A DNA stretch of 64,000 nucleotides from JANWWM01 sp046292465 (lineage in GTDB: Bacteria > Bacteroidota > Chlorobiia > Chlorobiales > Thermochlorobacteraceae): the NCBI GenBank assembly GCA_046292465.1, contig JBKBRB010000011.1, positions 1 to 64,000 on the forward strand. The letters run 5' to 3'. The first letter of the stretch is position 1, and each line of letters begins with the position of its first letter. Below the pieces are notes generated by a model. It made no database searches. It worked only from the letters and a program-made list of their open reading frames with translations, and was not told the origin of the DNA. This document shows, piece after piece, positions 23,478 to 31,794 of the stretch. The translations under genes and the position numbers were made by a program.

Positions 23478-24296
23478 TTAAAATTCGCTAATGCCGACTA
23501 ACCGACACGAGTGTTCCCAAAAGCGTTTGCGAATCTCGACATTATCGACAATCGGGTTATACGGTTGCGGTCGCTTTTTGACGAAGTATTTACCTGAAAT
23601 GCCGGCTACTTCGGGCGACGACGCCAAATAGACCGATGTTTCGGCACCTTCCTCGAGCGATGCACCTTTCATCGCAAATCCTGCTTCTAAAAGTTTCGTC
23701 GTAATCACGCCTGGGTGCAAAGTGTTGGAAGTGATATGAGTTCCATTAAGTCGCTCTGCCAATTCTACGGCAAAAAGCACATTCGCCAATTTAGAGCGCA
23801 AATAAGCATCATATCCATCAAACTTTTTTTCGCCTTGAAGGTTTTCAAAATCGAGCGTGGCGCGCATGTGCGCAATAGAACTAACCGTAATCACTCTTGC
23901 TGCTGGCGATTGTTTCAAGAGCGGCATACAGAGGTGCGTCAAAAAGAAATGAGCAAGGTGATTGACAGCAAAGGTCATTTCGTAGCCATCGTGTGAAAGT
24001 TCGCGCGTTTTCATAAATACGCCCGCGTTGTTGATAAGCACGTCCAATCGTGGATATTTTTGCTCTAAGTCAACGACCATTTTGCGAATGGCGTTCAACG
24101 AAGAGAGGTCGGCATGAAAAATATCTAACTTGGCGTGGCGCCGTATGCTGAGCAGGTCTTTCATTGTCTGAACAAGTCGCTTGGAATCGCGTCCGTGCAG
24201 GAGCACAGTTGCGCCTTGATTGGCGAGCTCGAGAGCCGTCTGTTTGCCAATGCCGTCGGTTGCTCCTGTTACGAGCACAATTTTGCCTTCCATCAT
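23478..24296 (-). CDS. Short-chain dehydrogenase/reductase
   Basis: NAD(P)-dependent oxidoreductase of unknown substrate, about 272 residues. Rossmann cofactor motif VTGATDGIGKQTAL (TGxxxGxG) at the N-terminus; HGRD after beta-2 (Arg suggests NADP preference); VLINNAGVF (NNAG); the catalytic set is VSSIAH (Ser) and YDAYLRSKLAN (YxxxK). The pattern (LSHDGYEMTFAVNHLAHFFLTHL; NTLHPGVITTKL) is that of the retinol-dehydrogenase/WW-oxidoreductase-like group, which also contains light-dependent protochlorophyllide reductase; nothing marks it as POR. The open frame extends to 24362, but the double ATG at 24296/24293 directly precedes the conserved start. It could be co-transcribed with nadA. Confidence 0.88.
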   Translation of the reverse strand: MMEGKIVLVTGATDGIGKQTALELANQGATVLLHGRDSKRLVQTMKDLLSIRRHAKLDIFHADLSSLNAIRKMVVDLEQKYPRLDVLINNAGVFMKTRELSHDGYEMTFAVNHLAHFFLTHLCMPLLKQSPAARVITVSSIAHMRATLDFENLQGEKKFDGYDAYLRSKLANVLFAVELAERLNGTHITSNTLHPGVITTKLLEAGFAMKGASLEEGAETSVYLASSPEVAGISGKYFVKKRPQPYNPIVDNVEIRKRFWEHSCRLVGISEF

Positions 24297-24328
24297 GATG
24301 TTTTGCCGCTCTGACTGAAATGTTGTTG

Positions 24329-24336
24329 TAACTTTC
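24329..24336 (+). promoter_or_regulatory. Possible -7 element upstream of the transglutaminase-like gene
   Basis: TAACTTTC, one base off TAnnTTTG, 51 bp before the ATG at 24387, inside the divergent gap with the SDR gene. The surrounding GTTGTAACTTT is shared with the element upstream of the Bchl synthase gene. Confidence 0.3.
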
Positions 24337-24386
24337 CACGATATTGAAGTGCAAAAATGCACGAAAAAATTTGAATTCTGAACCTG

Positions 24387-25598
24387 ATGAAACGCCTTGC
24401 TATTTTGTTGCTAATCTCCTTGCCAAGTTTTCTTTTGGCGCAGAAGAAAATTGCACCGATTTCGATTGATATTTACGGCGCGAAGTTCAGTTTTATCTTT
24501 CAAGTCAGCAACCTTGACGAATTGGAACGCACAAAACTGGTCGAGCCACGCTTTGCCGACCTTGCGAATGCTGCTATTCATAACGCCATGCCATTTGCCA
24601 GCCGATTGATCGACCTTTGCGATTCGCTCAACTTTCCCGATTGGCTTCGCTTGAAATTAGTCGGTCAAATTGCCAAGCGTGTCGCAAAAAAAAACAATCA
24701 GAAAGTATTCACAGCAATGGTTCTGCTTCGCGCAATGGGATACAACGCGAGCATTATTTTGCTCTCGAGGCAATGGCATCTTGCCGTTGAAATTGACCAA
24801 AAAATCTTCTTTGCAACCATCTTTGAAGAACAAAAAAAGCGGTATGCGATTTTCGATATCGACCATAGCGAACTGATGAAAGAGACAGGAGAATCCAACG
24901 GATTTTATGATGCCAACGAGTATTTGGGTAGAACCTTAGAGCCTATCGCACTTTTTCAAGATGGCTTGCCAACGCTTCCCTACACGCCAATCAAGAAAAC
25001 AATTACATGGAAATTTGATACCGATGTCTACACGCTCACTTATACGCTCAATCAGAACATGGTAAAGTATTTGGAAGAGCGACCGCAGACCGATGTCTCA
25101 ACTTATTTCAACGAAACGATTTCGCAAGATGTGGTTCGAGCCGTGATTGAACCGCTCAAAAAGTTGATAGAAGAAAAACGATTTCATGCGCGCCAAGCCC
25201 TTGCCTTCTTGCATGCGTTTGTGCTAAATGGATTTGCCTACAAGGACGATATGAAAACCAAACGCGGTGAACATACCAATAGCGTCTACGAAACGCTGGC
25301 AAGCGACTTCTCGGATTGTGAAGACCGCTCCATCTTGCTTTCAGTGCTCGTGCGAGGAATACTGGGATTTGAAGTGGTCGCACTTGAATTTCCAAATCAT
25401 ATTACACTTGCAGTTCACTTTCCCAACTTTGTGCCTGAAGAAGCAGACGAAGTTTATACCTACAACGGCAAGCGTTATTTGAGTGCAGACCCTTCATGCT
25501 TTGGAAAACTGGGCGCAGTGAATCCAGACTTCAAGGGCAAAGACCCGATTCGCTTTATTCTCATTCAGCCACTGATGGTTTTTAGAGCCAATCGTTGA
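24387..25598 (+). CDS. Exported protein with two transglutaminase-like domains, first one apparently inactive
   Basis: 403 residues, signal peptide MKRLAILLLISLPSFLLAQ. The C-terminal domain has a full transglutaminase-like catalytic set: Cys near 311 in SDCEDRSILLSVLVRG, His near 338 in HITLAVH, and Asp near 367 in LSADPS. The N-terminal half shows the same fold pattern (NNQKVFTAMVLLRAMGYNASII, then WHLAVEID, then YAIFDID) but has no Cys at the aligned position, so it looks like a degenerate copy. Such proteins in Bacteroidota are periplasmic and may cleave or cross-link peptides, but the substrate is unknown. It is monocistronic, divergent from the SDR gene. Confidence 0.78.
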   Translation: MKRLAILLLISLPSFLLAQKKIAPISIDIYGAKFSFIFQVSNLDELERTKLVEPRFADLANAAIHNAMPFASRLIDLCDSLNFPDWLRLKLVGQIAKRVAKKNNQKVFTAMVLLRAMGYNASIILLSRQWHLAVEIDQKIFFATIFEEQKKRYAIFDIDHSELMKETGESNGFYDANEYLGRTLEPIALFQDGLPTLPYTPIKKTITWKFDTDVYTLTYTLNQNMVKYLEERPQTDVSTYFNETISQDVVRAVIEPLKKLIEEKRFHARQALAFLHAFVLNGFAYKDDMKTKRGEHTNSVYETLASDFSDCEDRSILLSVLVRGILGFEVVALEFPNHITLAVHFPNFVPEEADEVYTYNGKRYLSADPSCFGKLGAVNPDFKGKDPIRFILIQPLMVFRANR

Positions 25599-25635
25599 AA
25601 GCACAAACAGACTTCTTTTCTCACCGTTTCCGTTG

Positions 25636-25643
25636 TAACTTTG
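25636..25643 (+). promoter_or_regulatory. Bacteroidota-type -7 element upstream of the Bchl synthase gene
   Basis: TAACTTTG (followed by CAC) matches TAnnTTTG exactly, 60 bp upstream of the start at 25703. It would drive the Bchl synthase/phytol kinase pair. No good -33 element seen. Confidence 0.45.
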
Positions 25644-25702
25644 CACAAAATGAACATTTATCTTCATTGAGCGAAATGAAGCGATCTTGACATTTTTCAA
25701 CC

Positions 25703-26710
25703 ATGAACAACGCACCAAATGATGCGCTTTCGCTAATTCAGAAGTTCAAAGCGCATATTGAACTTTTAGACCCAATTACATGGGTCGGCGTATTGCAAGG
25801 AATTGTGTGCGGTGCGATTGCATCAGGGCAAATGCAATTCACGGTTCAGCATCTTGGAGAATTTGCACTTCTGACATTGCTCTTCGGACCGCTTGGCACT
25901 GGATTTTCGCAATCTGTCAATGATTATTACGACCGCGACCTCGACCGCATTAACGAACCGACACGCCCTATTCCGTCTGGAAGATTAACCGTAAAAGAAG
26001 CCATGTGGAATTGGATTGTGGTTGGCATCATCGTCATATTCGTGAGCGGTTTTTTCGCGCATTACCTTGGCGGTATGCGCGGCGGCGTTCTCTTCTTGCT
26101 CTCTGTCTTTGGTTTAATCATGGGATACATTTACTCCGCGCCACCGTTCAAACTCAAAAACAACGTGCTCCTTTCAGCACCCGCCGTCGGCATTAGTTAT
26201 AGCCTCATCACTTGGATTGCCGGAAATTTGCTCTATGCCGATTTGCGTATTGAGGTTGTTTGGATGGCAGTCATCAATGCACTCATCGCTATCGGATTGA
26301 TTTTTCTTAACGACTTCAAAGCCATTGAAGGCGACCGTGCAAAAGGGCTGAAATCGCTTCCCGTGATGATTGGCGTCAGGGGAACTTACCTTGTTGCTTT
26401 CTCGCTCATTGACCTTGCCTTCGGCACATTTGTCTATCTGATGTGGTCGTGGAAGTTTAATCTGATGTTTTATTTCTCTCTCACTTCGTTCATCATCATC
26501 GTTGTAACGCAAATCATGCTCTACCGCGACCCCGAAGACGGAGCATCGGCTTTGGAAAATGCTATTCAAAAAACTGGGCTAAAAAACGTCGTTGGAAAGA
26601 GCGATATGAAGACACACAAATCATATTTGCGCTACCTTGTGGTCAATAATGGTTTATATGTCTTGAACGTCATTTTCGCATCGATACTCATCGCTCAAAA
26701 GCCACTCTAA
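25703..26710 (+). CDS. bchG: Chlorophyll/bacteriochlorophyll synthase (UbiA family, BchG/BchK type)
   Basis: Membrane prenyltransferase that esterifies a chlorophyllide with an isoprenoid diphosphate. 335 residues with about nine hydrophobic helices. The first Asp-rich motif, near residue 72, reads NDYYDRDLDRINEPTRPIP, and INEPxRPIPSG is the signature separating ChlG/BchG from UbiA, MenA and heme O synthases. The second, NDFKAIEGDRAKGLKSLP (near 203), is the matching ChlG/BchG loop. Start at ATG 25703, after an MNNAPND cytoplasmic tail. Green sulfur bacteria carry BchG (Bchl a), ChlG (Chl a) and BchK (Bchl c/d/e, farnesyl tail); these cannot be told apart here by eye. The next gene, a phytol-kinase homologue 26 bp downstream, suggests a role in tail supply. 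Confidence 0.9.
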   Translation: MNNAPNDALSLIQKFKAHIELLDPITWVGVLQGIVCGAIASGQMQFTVQHLGEFALLTLLFGPLGTGFSQSVNDYYDRDLDRINEPTRPIPSGRLTVKEAMWNWIVVGIIVIFVSGFFAHYLGGMRGGVLFLLSVFGLIMGYIYSAPPFKLKNNVLLSAPAVGISYSLITWIAGNLLYADLRIEVVWMAVINALIAIGLIFLNDFKAIEGDRAKGLKSLPVMIGVRGTYLVAFSLIDLAFGTFVYLMWSWKFNLMFYFSLTSFIIIVVTQIMLYRDPEDGASALENAIQKTGLKNVVGKSDMKTHKSYLRYLVVNNGLYVLNVIFASILIAQKPL

Positions 26711-26736
26711 CAACAAAACTAAAAAACCAATAAACG

Positions 26737-27429
26737 ATGCTTGGATTGTCGCCGCTCTACAACAATCTCCTCGCCGCGCTTTTCACAATTATTTATGTCT
26801 TCAGTTTGGTTGCGCTGATGGAAGTGTTCGTTACGCGCTTTGGCTTAGCACGCGATTTGAGCCGAAAAATTACGCACATCGGCGCAGGCATGATTATCGC
26901 CTTTCTGCCGCTCTTTGACGACACACACTGGAGCAAGTATTTCAACGTCTCGATTTTCGTGATTTGGATTGTGCTTCTCGTGCAAAAAGGATTGTTCGCC
27001 GATGTCAATGATGAAGCCGTCAAAACCATGACGCGCACAGGCGACCGACGCGAACTGCTCAAAGGTCCGCTTTACTTCGTGATTGTCGCGACCATTTGCG
27101 GCACGCTCTTCTACAAAACATTTGAAGGCGTTTTGGCAATGTCAATTCTCGGTTGGGGCGACGGCATGGCACCTGTCATCGGCGCGCGCTACGGAAAAAT
27201 CAAATATCAAATTCTCTCGCCAAAAAGCGTGGAAGGCTCGCTGACGATGTTCGTCTCGGCGTTTGTGGCTTCTCTGTTGCTCGTTCAATTTATCATTCCA
27301 CAAGAATACGATTTCAATCGTATCTTAATTCTTTCTGCGATTGCAACCGTCGCTGAAGGCATTAGTCCGAAAGAACTTGATAACTTCATCATTCCGCTTG
27401 CTGTGATTGGCGGCGCGCAGTTTGTTTAA
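26737..27429 (+). CDS. Phytol kinase / dolichol-kinase-like CTP-dependent kinase
   Basis: 230 residues with six to seven membrane helices. The family signatures of VTE5/FOLK-type phytol and farnesol kinases are seen: LSRKITHIGAGMIIAFLPLF (the RKxxH block), RRELLKGPLYFVI (the RGPL-like block), ILGWGDGMAPVIGARYGKIKY (GxGDxxAxxxGxxxG, the CTP/phosphatidate cytidylyltransferase-like motif), KSVEGSLTMFVSAF (K-[ST]-xEGS) and EGISPKELDNFIIPL (E...DN). The enzyme would phosphorylate phytol, geranylgeraniol or farnesol with CTP. Its place right after the Bchl synthase gene makes chlorophyll-tail salvage or supply the most natural role. Confidence 0.85.
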   Translation: MLGLSPLYNNLLAALFTIIYVFSLVALMEVFVTRFGLARDLSRKITHIGAGMIIAFLPLFDDTHWSKYFNVSIFVIWIVLLVQKGLFADVNDEAVKTMTRTGDRRELLKGPLYFVIVATICGTLFYKTFEGVLAMSILGWGDGMAPVIGARYGKIKYQILSPKSVEGSLTMFVSAFVASLLLVQFIIPQEYDFNRILILSAIATVAEGISPKELDNFIIPLAVIGGAQFV

Positions 27430-27461
27430 TTGTTGGACATAATTGTTGGAGAATTTGAACG

Positions 27462-28100
27462 ATGAAATCGCTCTTGAAAACTTCTACTGAAAAGCAGTAT
27501 TCGCTTGCGGAATACTTTGCACTTGAAAGGGCAAATCGCGAGACGAAGTATGAGTATTTGAACGGCAAAATCGTGGCAATGGCGGGCGCGCAACCAGAGC
27601 ACAATTCTATTTGTGCGAACTTAATTCGCGAGATAGGAAACCGAATTATCAAGCAAAAAAAGCCTTGTCGTGTGTATCCAAGCGACCAGCGCGTCAAGAG
27701 CGAGGTCAGAGCCAGTGGCAAAATGGGCTACTTTTACCCTGATGTGTCAGTGGTGTGTGGCGAGCCTGAATTTGCAGACGACAATCCCAAAACGCTCCTC
27801 AACGCAGTGCTCGTGATTGAAGTCCTTTCAGAATCCACATTTGAATACGACTTCAACGAGAAACGCATGTATTATGCCGGGCAAGAAAGCATTCAAGAAA
27901 TGCTGTTCATTCATTACGAAAAACCTTCGGTGGTTCGTGTTGTGCGAGAAAAAGACGCGTGGCAGATTTCCGATTATCAATCGCTTGCCGATAAAGTTCC
28001 GCTTCGCTCTATCGGAATTGAACTGCCAATGAAAGAAGTCTATCGTGATGTGTCGTTTCCCAAACCGAACAAGAAAGACATCAAAACGCTGATTCGTTAA
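27462..28100 (+). CDS. Uma2-family (DUF820) putative restriction-like endonuclease
   Basis: 212 residues. Uma2 proteins have a PD-(D/E)xK nuclease fold; here YPDVSVVCGEPEF supplies the PD and VLVIEVLSEST the ExV, with the upstream YEYLNGKIVAMAG and HNSICANLIREIG regions typical of the family. Uma2 genes are very numerous in cyanobacteria and Chlorobi and often of unknown function. GGAG lies about 10 bp before the ATG. It sits between the phytol kinase gene (33 bp) and miaE (1 bp), so it is transcribed with photopigment-related genes probably by accident of insertion rather than by function. Confidence 0.88.
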   Translation: MKSLLKTSTEKQYSLAEYFALERANRETKYEYLNGKIVAMAGAQPEHNSICANLIREIGNRIIKQKKPCRVYPSDQRVKSEVRASGKMGYFYPDVSVVCGEPEFADDNPKTLLNAVLVIEVLSESTFEYDFNEKRMYYAGQESIQEMLFIHYEKPSVVRVVREKDAWQISDYQSLADKVPLRSIGIELPMKEVYRDVSFPKPNKKDIKTLIR

Positions 28101-28101
28101 A

Positions 28102-28716
28102 ATGATTTCGCTTCCACTGAAATTTCAAACGCCGAAAGATTGGGCAACAGAAGTGCTCAAATATCCAATCGCGCTCCTTTCCGACCATGCCTATTTAGAG
28201 CGCAAAGCCGCTACAAACGCGCTCGACCTGCTCAACCGATGGGTTGATGCGCGCACATCAGAGCAATGGGTGCTCACGCTCTCGAACATCGCCAAAGATG
28301 AAGCCGCACATCTTTACACTGTTACCAAACTCATCGCCGAACGCGGTGGCAAACTTCAACGCAAACACAAATGCCAATACGCCAACGATCTACGTGCGCT
28401 CGTCCGCATTGGCAAGGGTAATTTGGAAGTGCTCGATAGATTGCTTGTTTCTGCCTTAATCGAAGCGCGCTCCTGCGAACGATTTTTGATTCTCGGCGAA
28501 GTGGCAACCGAACCAGATTTGAAACATCTCTACAAAAGTCTCTTTGCGTCAGAGGCAGGGCATTACAAAACCTTTTTCAAACTTGCCGAAACCACAGCAA
28601 CGGCGCGAGTTGTCGAATCGCGTTGGGAAGAATTGCTTGAAAAAGAATCTGAAATCATACAAGCACAGCCGATTGGCGTTGCATTGCACAGCGGCGTTGA
28701 GCAAGTGCTCGCATAA
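28102..28716 (+). CDS. miaE: tRNA 2-methylthio-N6-isopentenyladenosine hydroxylase
   Basis: O2-dependent diiron monooxygenase that hydroxylates the isopentenyl group of ms2i6A37 in tRNA. 204 residues, all-helical. The ferritin-like ligand pattern is complete: Glu33 (YLERKAA), Glu67 with His70 (DEAAHLY), Glu121 (LIEARSCERF) and Glu151 with His154 (SEAGHYKTF). The N-terminal LLSDHAYLERKAATNALDLL is a strong family marker. The ATG lies 1 bp after the Uma2 stop. MiaE is limited to organisms that meet oxygen, which bears on the lifestyle of this host. MiaA and MiaB are not in the window. It is convergent with the S8 protease gene; the two stops are 2 bp apart. Confidence 0.9.
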   Translation: MISLPLKFQTPKDWATEVLKYPIALLSDHAYLERKAATNALDLLNRWVDARTSEQWVLTLSNIAKDEAAHLYTVTKLIAERGGKLQRKHKCQYANDLRALVRIGKGNLEVLDRLLVSALIEARSCERFLILGEVATEPDLKHLYKSLFASEAGHYKTFFKLAETTATARVVESRWEELLEKESEIIQAQPIGVALHSGVEQVLA

Positions 28717-28718
28717 AC

Positions 28719-31700
28719 TTACTTCATCAAAATCATCTTGCGCGTGGCGGCAAAGCCGTTGGCTTTCAGAAGGTAAAAATAAACGCCACTTGAAAGGTTG
28801 TATCTCGAAGAATTAAACCCGTATTGATAGACGCCCGCGTCTTGACGCGCCTGAACAAGCGTTGCGACACGTCGCCCCAACACATCGAAGAGTTCTAACT
28901 TCACATCGGCGGCCATAGGCAATTCGTAGCGAATGACCGTTGTCGGATTAAACGGATTGGGATAGTTCTGATAGAGCGCGTATTGACGCGGCTTTTCAGA
29001 CGATTGCGGTTTCATTTGCACGATTGCAATGGGTGCGTAATCATGCACGATACCGTCAAAGTCGAACGAGCGAAGTTTGTAGCGATAGGTTTTGCCGAGT
29101 TCGACGGTTTGGTCAAGGAAGGCGTAAGCGTGTTCCGTGTTCGTTGTGCCTTGTCCGCGCAGGTGTTGATGGTCGCGATAGCTTGCACGCACAATCCAAT
29201 CGGTGGAATCTTGTCGGAGCAGTTCAAAGCCGAGATTTTGCTGTTCGCTCAGCGTTTTCCATTCGATGCGTGCGTTGTCGCCGATTTGCCTTGCCGTGAA
29301 CGAAGCAAGTGAAACAGGAAGCGGATTGTCGCCCGTCGAGGCAATCACGAAGTCGCTGAAATTTGTTAAGCCTGAAACAGTAATCAGCGGTGAATTGTAA
29401 CTTAAACTCGCGCCTAAATCTTCAACATTCTGCCAAACGCTTGACGCATTTGTGCGCTTTAAGACTTTCAGCGTGTTGAAGTTTGAAATCCCGCCGATGC
29501 CCGTCAAATCAAGCGTGAGCGAATATGTGCCAACGCTCGGACCGTGCGACGGCGTAATCGTCCAATATCCATCGGTTGCAATGTTTGCAATGCCACTTGG
29601 CAGTGAGCCAACAATGTTGGCTTGAGTCGTTCGGCGAACGGCGGTAAAGCGCGTTGGTGCTGAAATGCCTGATGGGAATTGAAGCGAAACGCCTGTATTG
29701 CCGATGCTAAATGCCGATGTGCCTTCGCCGATAAAGAACAGCCGTGTTGATGCAACGGTGGAAACTGCTGTATCAACGGCAGGCGTGGTAAAAGCAAGTT
29801 CAATTTCGCTTGGCGAGAGTGCCTGTGTGGAAGGCGATTTGCCGCGCACGGCAAACGTGTAGGTGGTGTTGGGAGAAAGCCCTGTAAGGGTTTGCGAGGT
29901 ATTCGTGCCTTCGTAGATGACCGTGCCGTTTTGCTTCACTTGAAACACAGAGGCGTTGCCCGACCATGAGAGCGTGAGCGAAGTTGGCGTAATGTTGCTA
30001 ATGGAAAGTGCAAGTGGCGCGAGCGGATTTTGCCGTTGCAATGCGCCAAGTGCGTTGAGTTTGCCATAGCCCCAACTGGTGTTGAATGGTGGAATTGCAC
30101 CTGTTTGTGCGTCGCTTCGCGTGCTATCCAACAAGAGTTGTTTGTAGCGACTAACGGAAAGTGTAGGTTCGGCTTGTAAGAGCAATGCACCAACACCTGC
30201 GACGTGCGGAGCACTTGCCGATGTTCCGCCAAGCGTGCCTGCGGTGGTTGTAACATTCGTTGGCGCGGCGAGTTCAGGCTTGCTTCGTTCATCGCGGGTT
30301 TTGCCAATGCTTGAAATCGGAGAGATTGCGCCGTCCGAAATTTGAAACGCCGCAACAGAGAGTGCGGAATCGGCAGTGCTGGGCGTTACGATGCTTTTTT
30401 CAAAAAGTGGTGTTTGCCAAACGCCGTTTGCACTGTTACTCACACGCCATGCATCGACCTTGCCTGTGCTGACAATGTTTCCGCCGTGCAGTCGTAATCG
30501 CCATGTGCCCGTGTTGCCTGCTGTCGGTTTAATGCCCCATTGGATATTCCAATCGCCGTTTGGTAAGTAGTATTCGTTGGAGAGTTGAAACTGCCCTTGT
30601 GTAACGGTGAGAACAGGCGTCGTGGAGTCTGTCGGAATCGTTGAAAGTGTTGCGCCGCTTGGGGTAATGAGCGAAATGCCGACCGAATCTGAACCGCTAA
30701 TCCACGCATTGCCGATGAAAAAGCCTGATGTGTTTGTTGCAGTGAAAATTAAGTCTGTCGTGGAACTTTGAGAGACGAAAGCATTTGTGTAGACGCCTGT
30801 GGTGCGGTCGTTGCCTGCGGCAGTTGCAAAGAGAACGCCGTTGCCTGAAAGTGAATCAATGGCAAGTTCTTGGTCGCGTGTGCCGTCGTGTGCGCCGCTG
30901 TGTCCGCCGATGCTATAACTGATGGAAACAGGCATGCCGAGCAGTTTGGCTTTCTTTTGAATGTAGTTAAACGCGTCGATGATGTTTGCGCTGGTTGCGC
31001 CGGTGCCTGTTTTTCGGACAACCAAAATGATGTTCGCGTCGGGTGCAATCCCTTTTTCGCCGCTTTGTGAGCCATCGCCAGCGGCAATGCCAAGGCAATT
31101 TGTGCCGTGTGTATTATTGGGAATTGTTGCAAGCCCTGCGTTGATTGCCGCGCTATCCCATTCTGTTCCGTAGGCGTAGGCGGGTGATGTTGGAAACTGC
31201 GCGGGGGTGTTGGTCATTTGATTCCACATATAAAGAATGCGCGTTTTGCCGTTGGAATCTTTGAAATCGCCGTGATTGAAGTTGAAACCATCATCAACAA
31301 CGCCAATCAAAACGCCTTTGCCTGTGTAGCCAAGCGCGTGTGCGGAATCCACATTGATGCCAAGCCATGCCCCACTCATTTGAGAATTACTGCGACTGAC
31401 CGACATGGAAAGTTGCTCGTCAGGCGGCTCGATGTTGACTGCCGCAAAATTTGCGAACTGTTGCAGAACGTCTAATTGGTTGGCAGGAATTGAAATCGTG
31501 AGAATAGAGCCAAGTTGAGTGCCAATCGTGCCGCCTACTTTTGAGAGTTCAGACCGAATGAGTGCGAGTTCCTTGCTTGAAAAATTGCCACGCTTGTGCC
31601 GCAATGAAACTTGAATAGTTTCCGACGATTGCGCTTGAACTTCGGCACCGAGTTGAAAAAAGTGCTTTGAAGCCTTGTGTTGGGTTTGAGCGAAGAGAGA

Positions 31701-31748
31701 TGAAAAAGAGAAGAGCAGCAGAGCGAAAGGCAATAGACATGGGCGCAT
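28719..31748 (-). CDS. Secreted subtilisin-like (S8) serine protease with FnIII and T9SS sorting domains
   Basis: 1009 residues. Signal peptide (LLPFALLLFSFSSLFAQ), a prodomain-like segment (to about 125), then the S8 domain with Asp152/153 (IGVVDDGFNFNHGDF), His214 (NNTHGTNCLGIAAG) and Ser near 511 (GGTSASAPHVAGVG). The catalytic domain contains a long beta insert (about 320-440), as in the cyanobactin-protease/Bacteroidota S8 group. It is followed by a fibronectin type III domain (LALSISNITPTSLTLSWSG), further beta domains, and a C-terminal type A T9SS domain (YQNYPNPFNPTTVIRYELP, ELFDVLGRRVATLV, SSGVYFYLLKA, TRKMILMK). It should cross the outer membrane by T9SS and remain surface-attached or be released. 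Confidence 0.93.
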   Translation of the reverse strand: MRPCLLPFALLLFSFSSLFAQTQHKASKHFFQLGAEVQAQSSETIQVSLRHKRGNFSSKELALIRSELSKVGGTIGTQLGSILTISIPANQLDVLQQFANFAAVNIEPPDEQLSMSVSRSNSQMSGAWLGINVDSAHALGYTGKGVLIGVVDDGFNFNHGDFKDSNGKTRILYMWNQMTNTPAQFPTSPAYAYGTEWDSAAINAGLATIPNNTHGTNCLGIAAGDGSQSGEKGIAPDANIILVVRKTGTGATSANIIDAFNYIQKKAKLLGMPVSISYSIGGHSGAHDGTRDQELAIDSLSGNGVLFATAAGNDRTTGVYTNAFVSQSSTTDLIFTATNTSGFFIGNAWISGSDSVGISLITPSGATLSTIPTDSTTPVLTVTQGQFQLSNEYYLPNGDWNIQWGIKPTAGNTGTWRLRLHGGNIVSTGKVDAWRVSNSANGVWQTPLFEKSIVTPSTADSALSVAAFQISDGAISPISSIGKTRDERSKPELAAPTNVTTTAGTLGGTSASAPHVAGVGALLLQAEPTLSVSRYKQLLLDSTRSDAQTGAIPPFNTSWGYGKLNALGALQRQNPLAPLALSISNITPTSLTLSWSGNASVFQVKQNGTVIYEGTNTSQTLTGLSPNTTYTFAVRGKSPSTQALSPSEIELAFTTPAVDTAVSTVASTRLFFIGEGTSAFSIGNTGVSLQFPSGISAPTRFTAVRRTTQANIVGSLPSGIANIATDGYWTITPSHGPSVGTYSLTLDLTGIGGISNFNTLKVLKRTNASSVWQNVEDLGASLSYNSPLITVSGLTNFSDFVIASTGDNPLPVSLASFTARQIGDNARIEWKTLSEQQNLGFELLRQDSTDWIVRASYRDHQHLRGQGTTNTEHAYAFLDQTVELGKTYRYKLRSFDFDGIVHDYAPIAIVQMKPQSSEKPRQYALYQNYPNPFNPTTVIRYELPMAADVKLELFDVLGRRVATLVQARQDAGVYQYGFNSSRYNLSSGVYFYLLKANGFAATRKMILMK

Positions 31749-31794
31749 ATGGGAAGTGATTTTTTTGAACGAAGTAAATTTCGTTACAACAGTA

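Noticed and set aside
23478..24296. SDR as light-dependent protochlorophyllide reductase
   Set aside because: It has the general SDR pattern only; the POR-specific Cys pattern and loop were not seen, and anoxygenic phototrophs generally use the dark enzyme.
31768..31785. Hairpin AACGAA-n6-TTCGTT as a terminator
   Set aside because: Weak AT-rich stem with no T-run on either strand; it may be chance.
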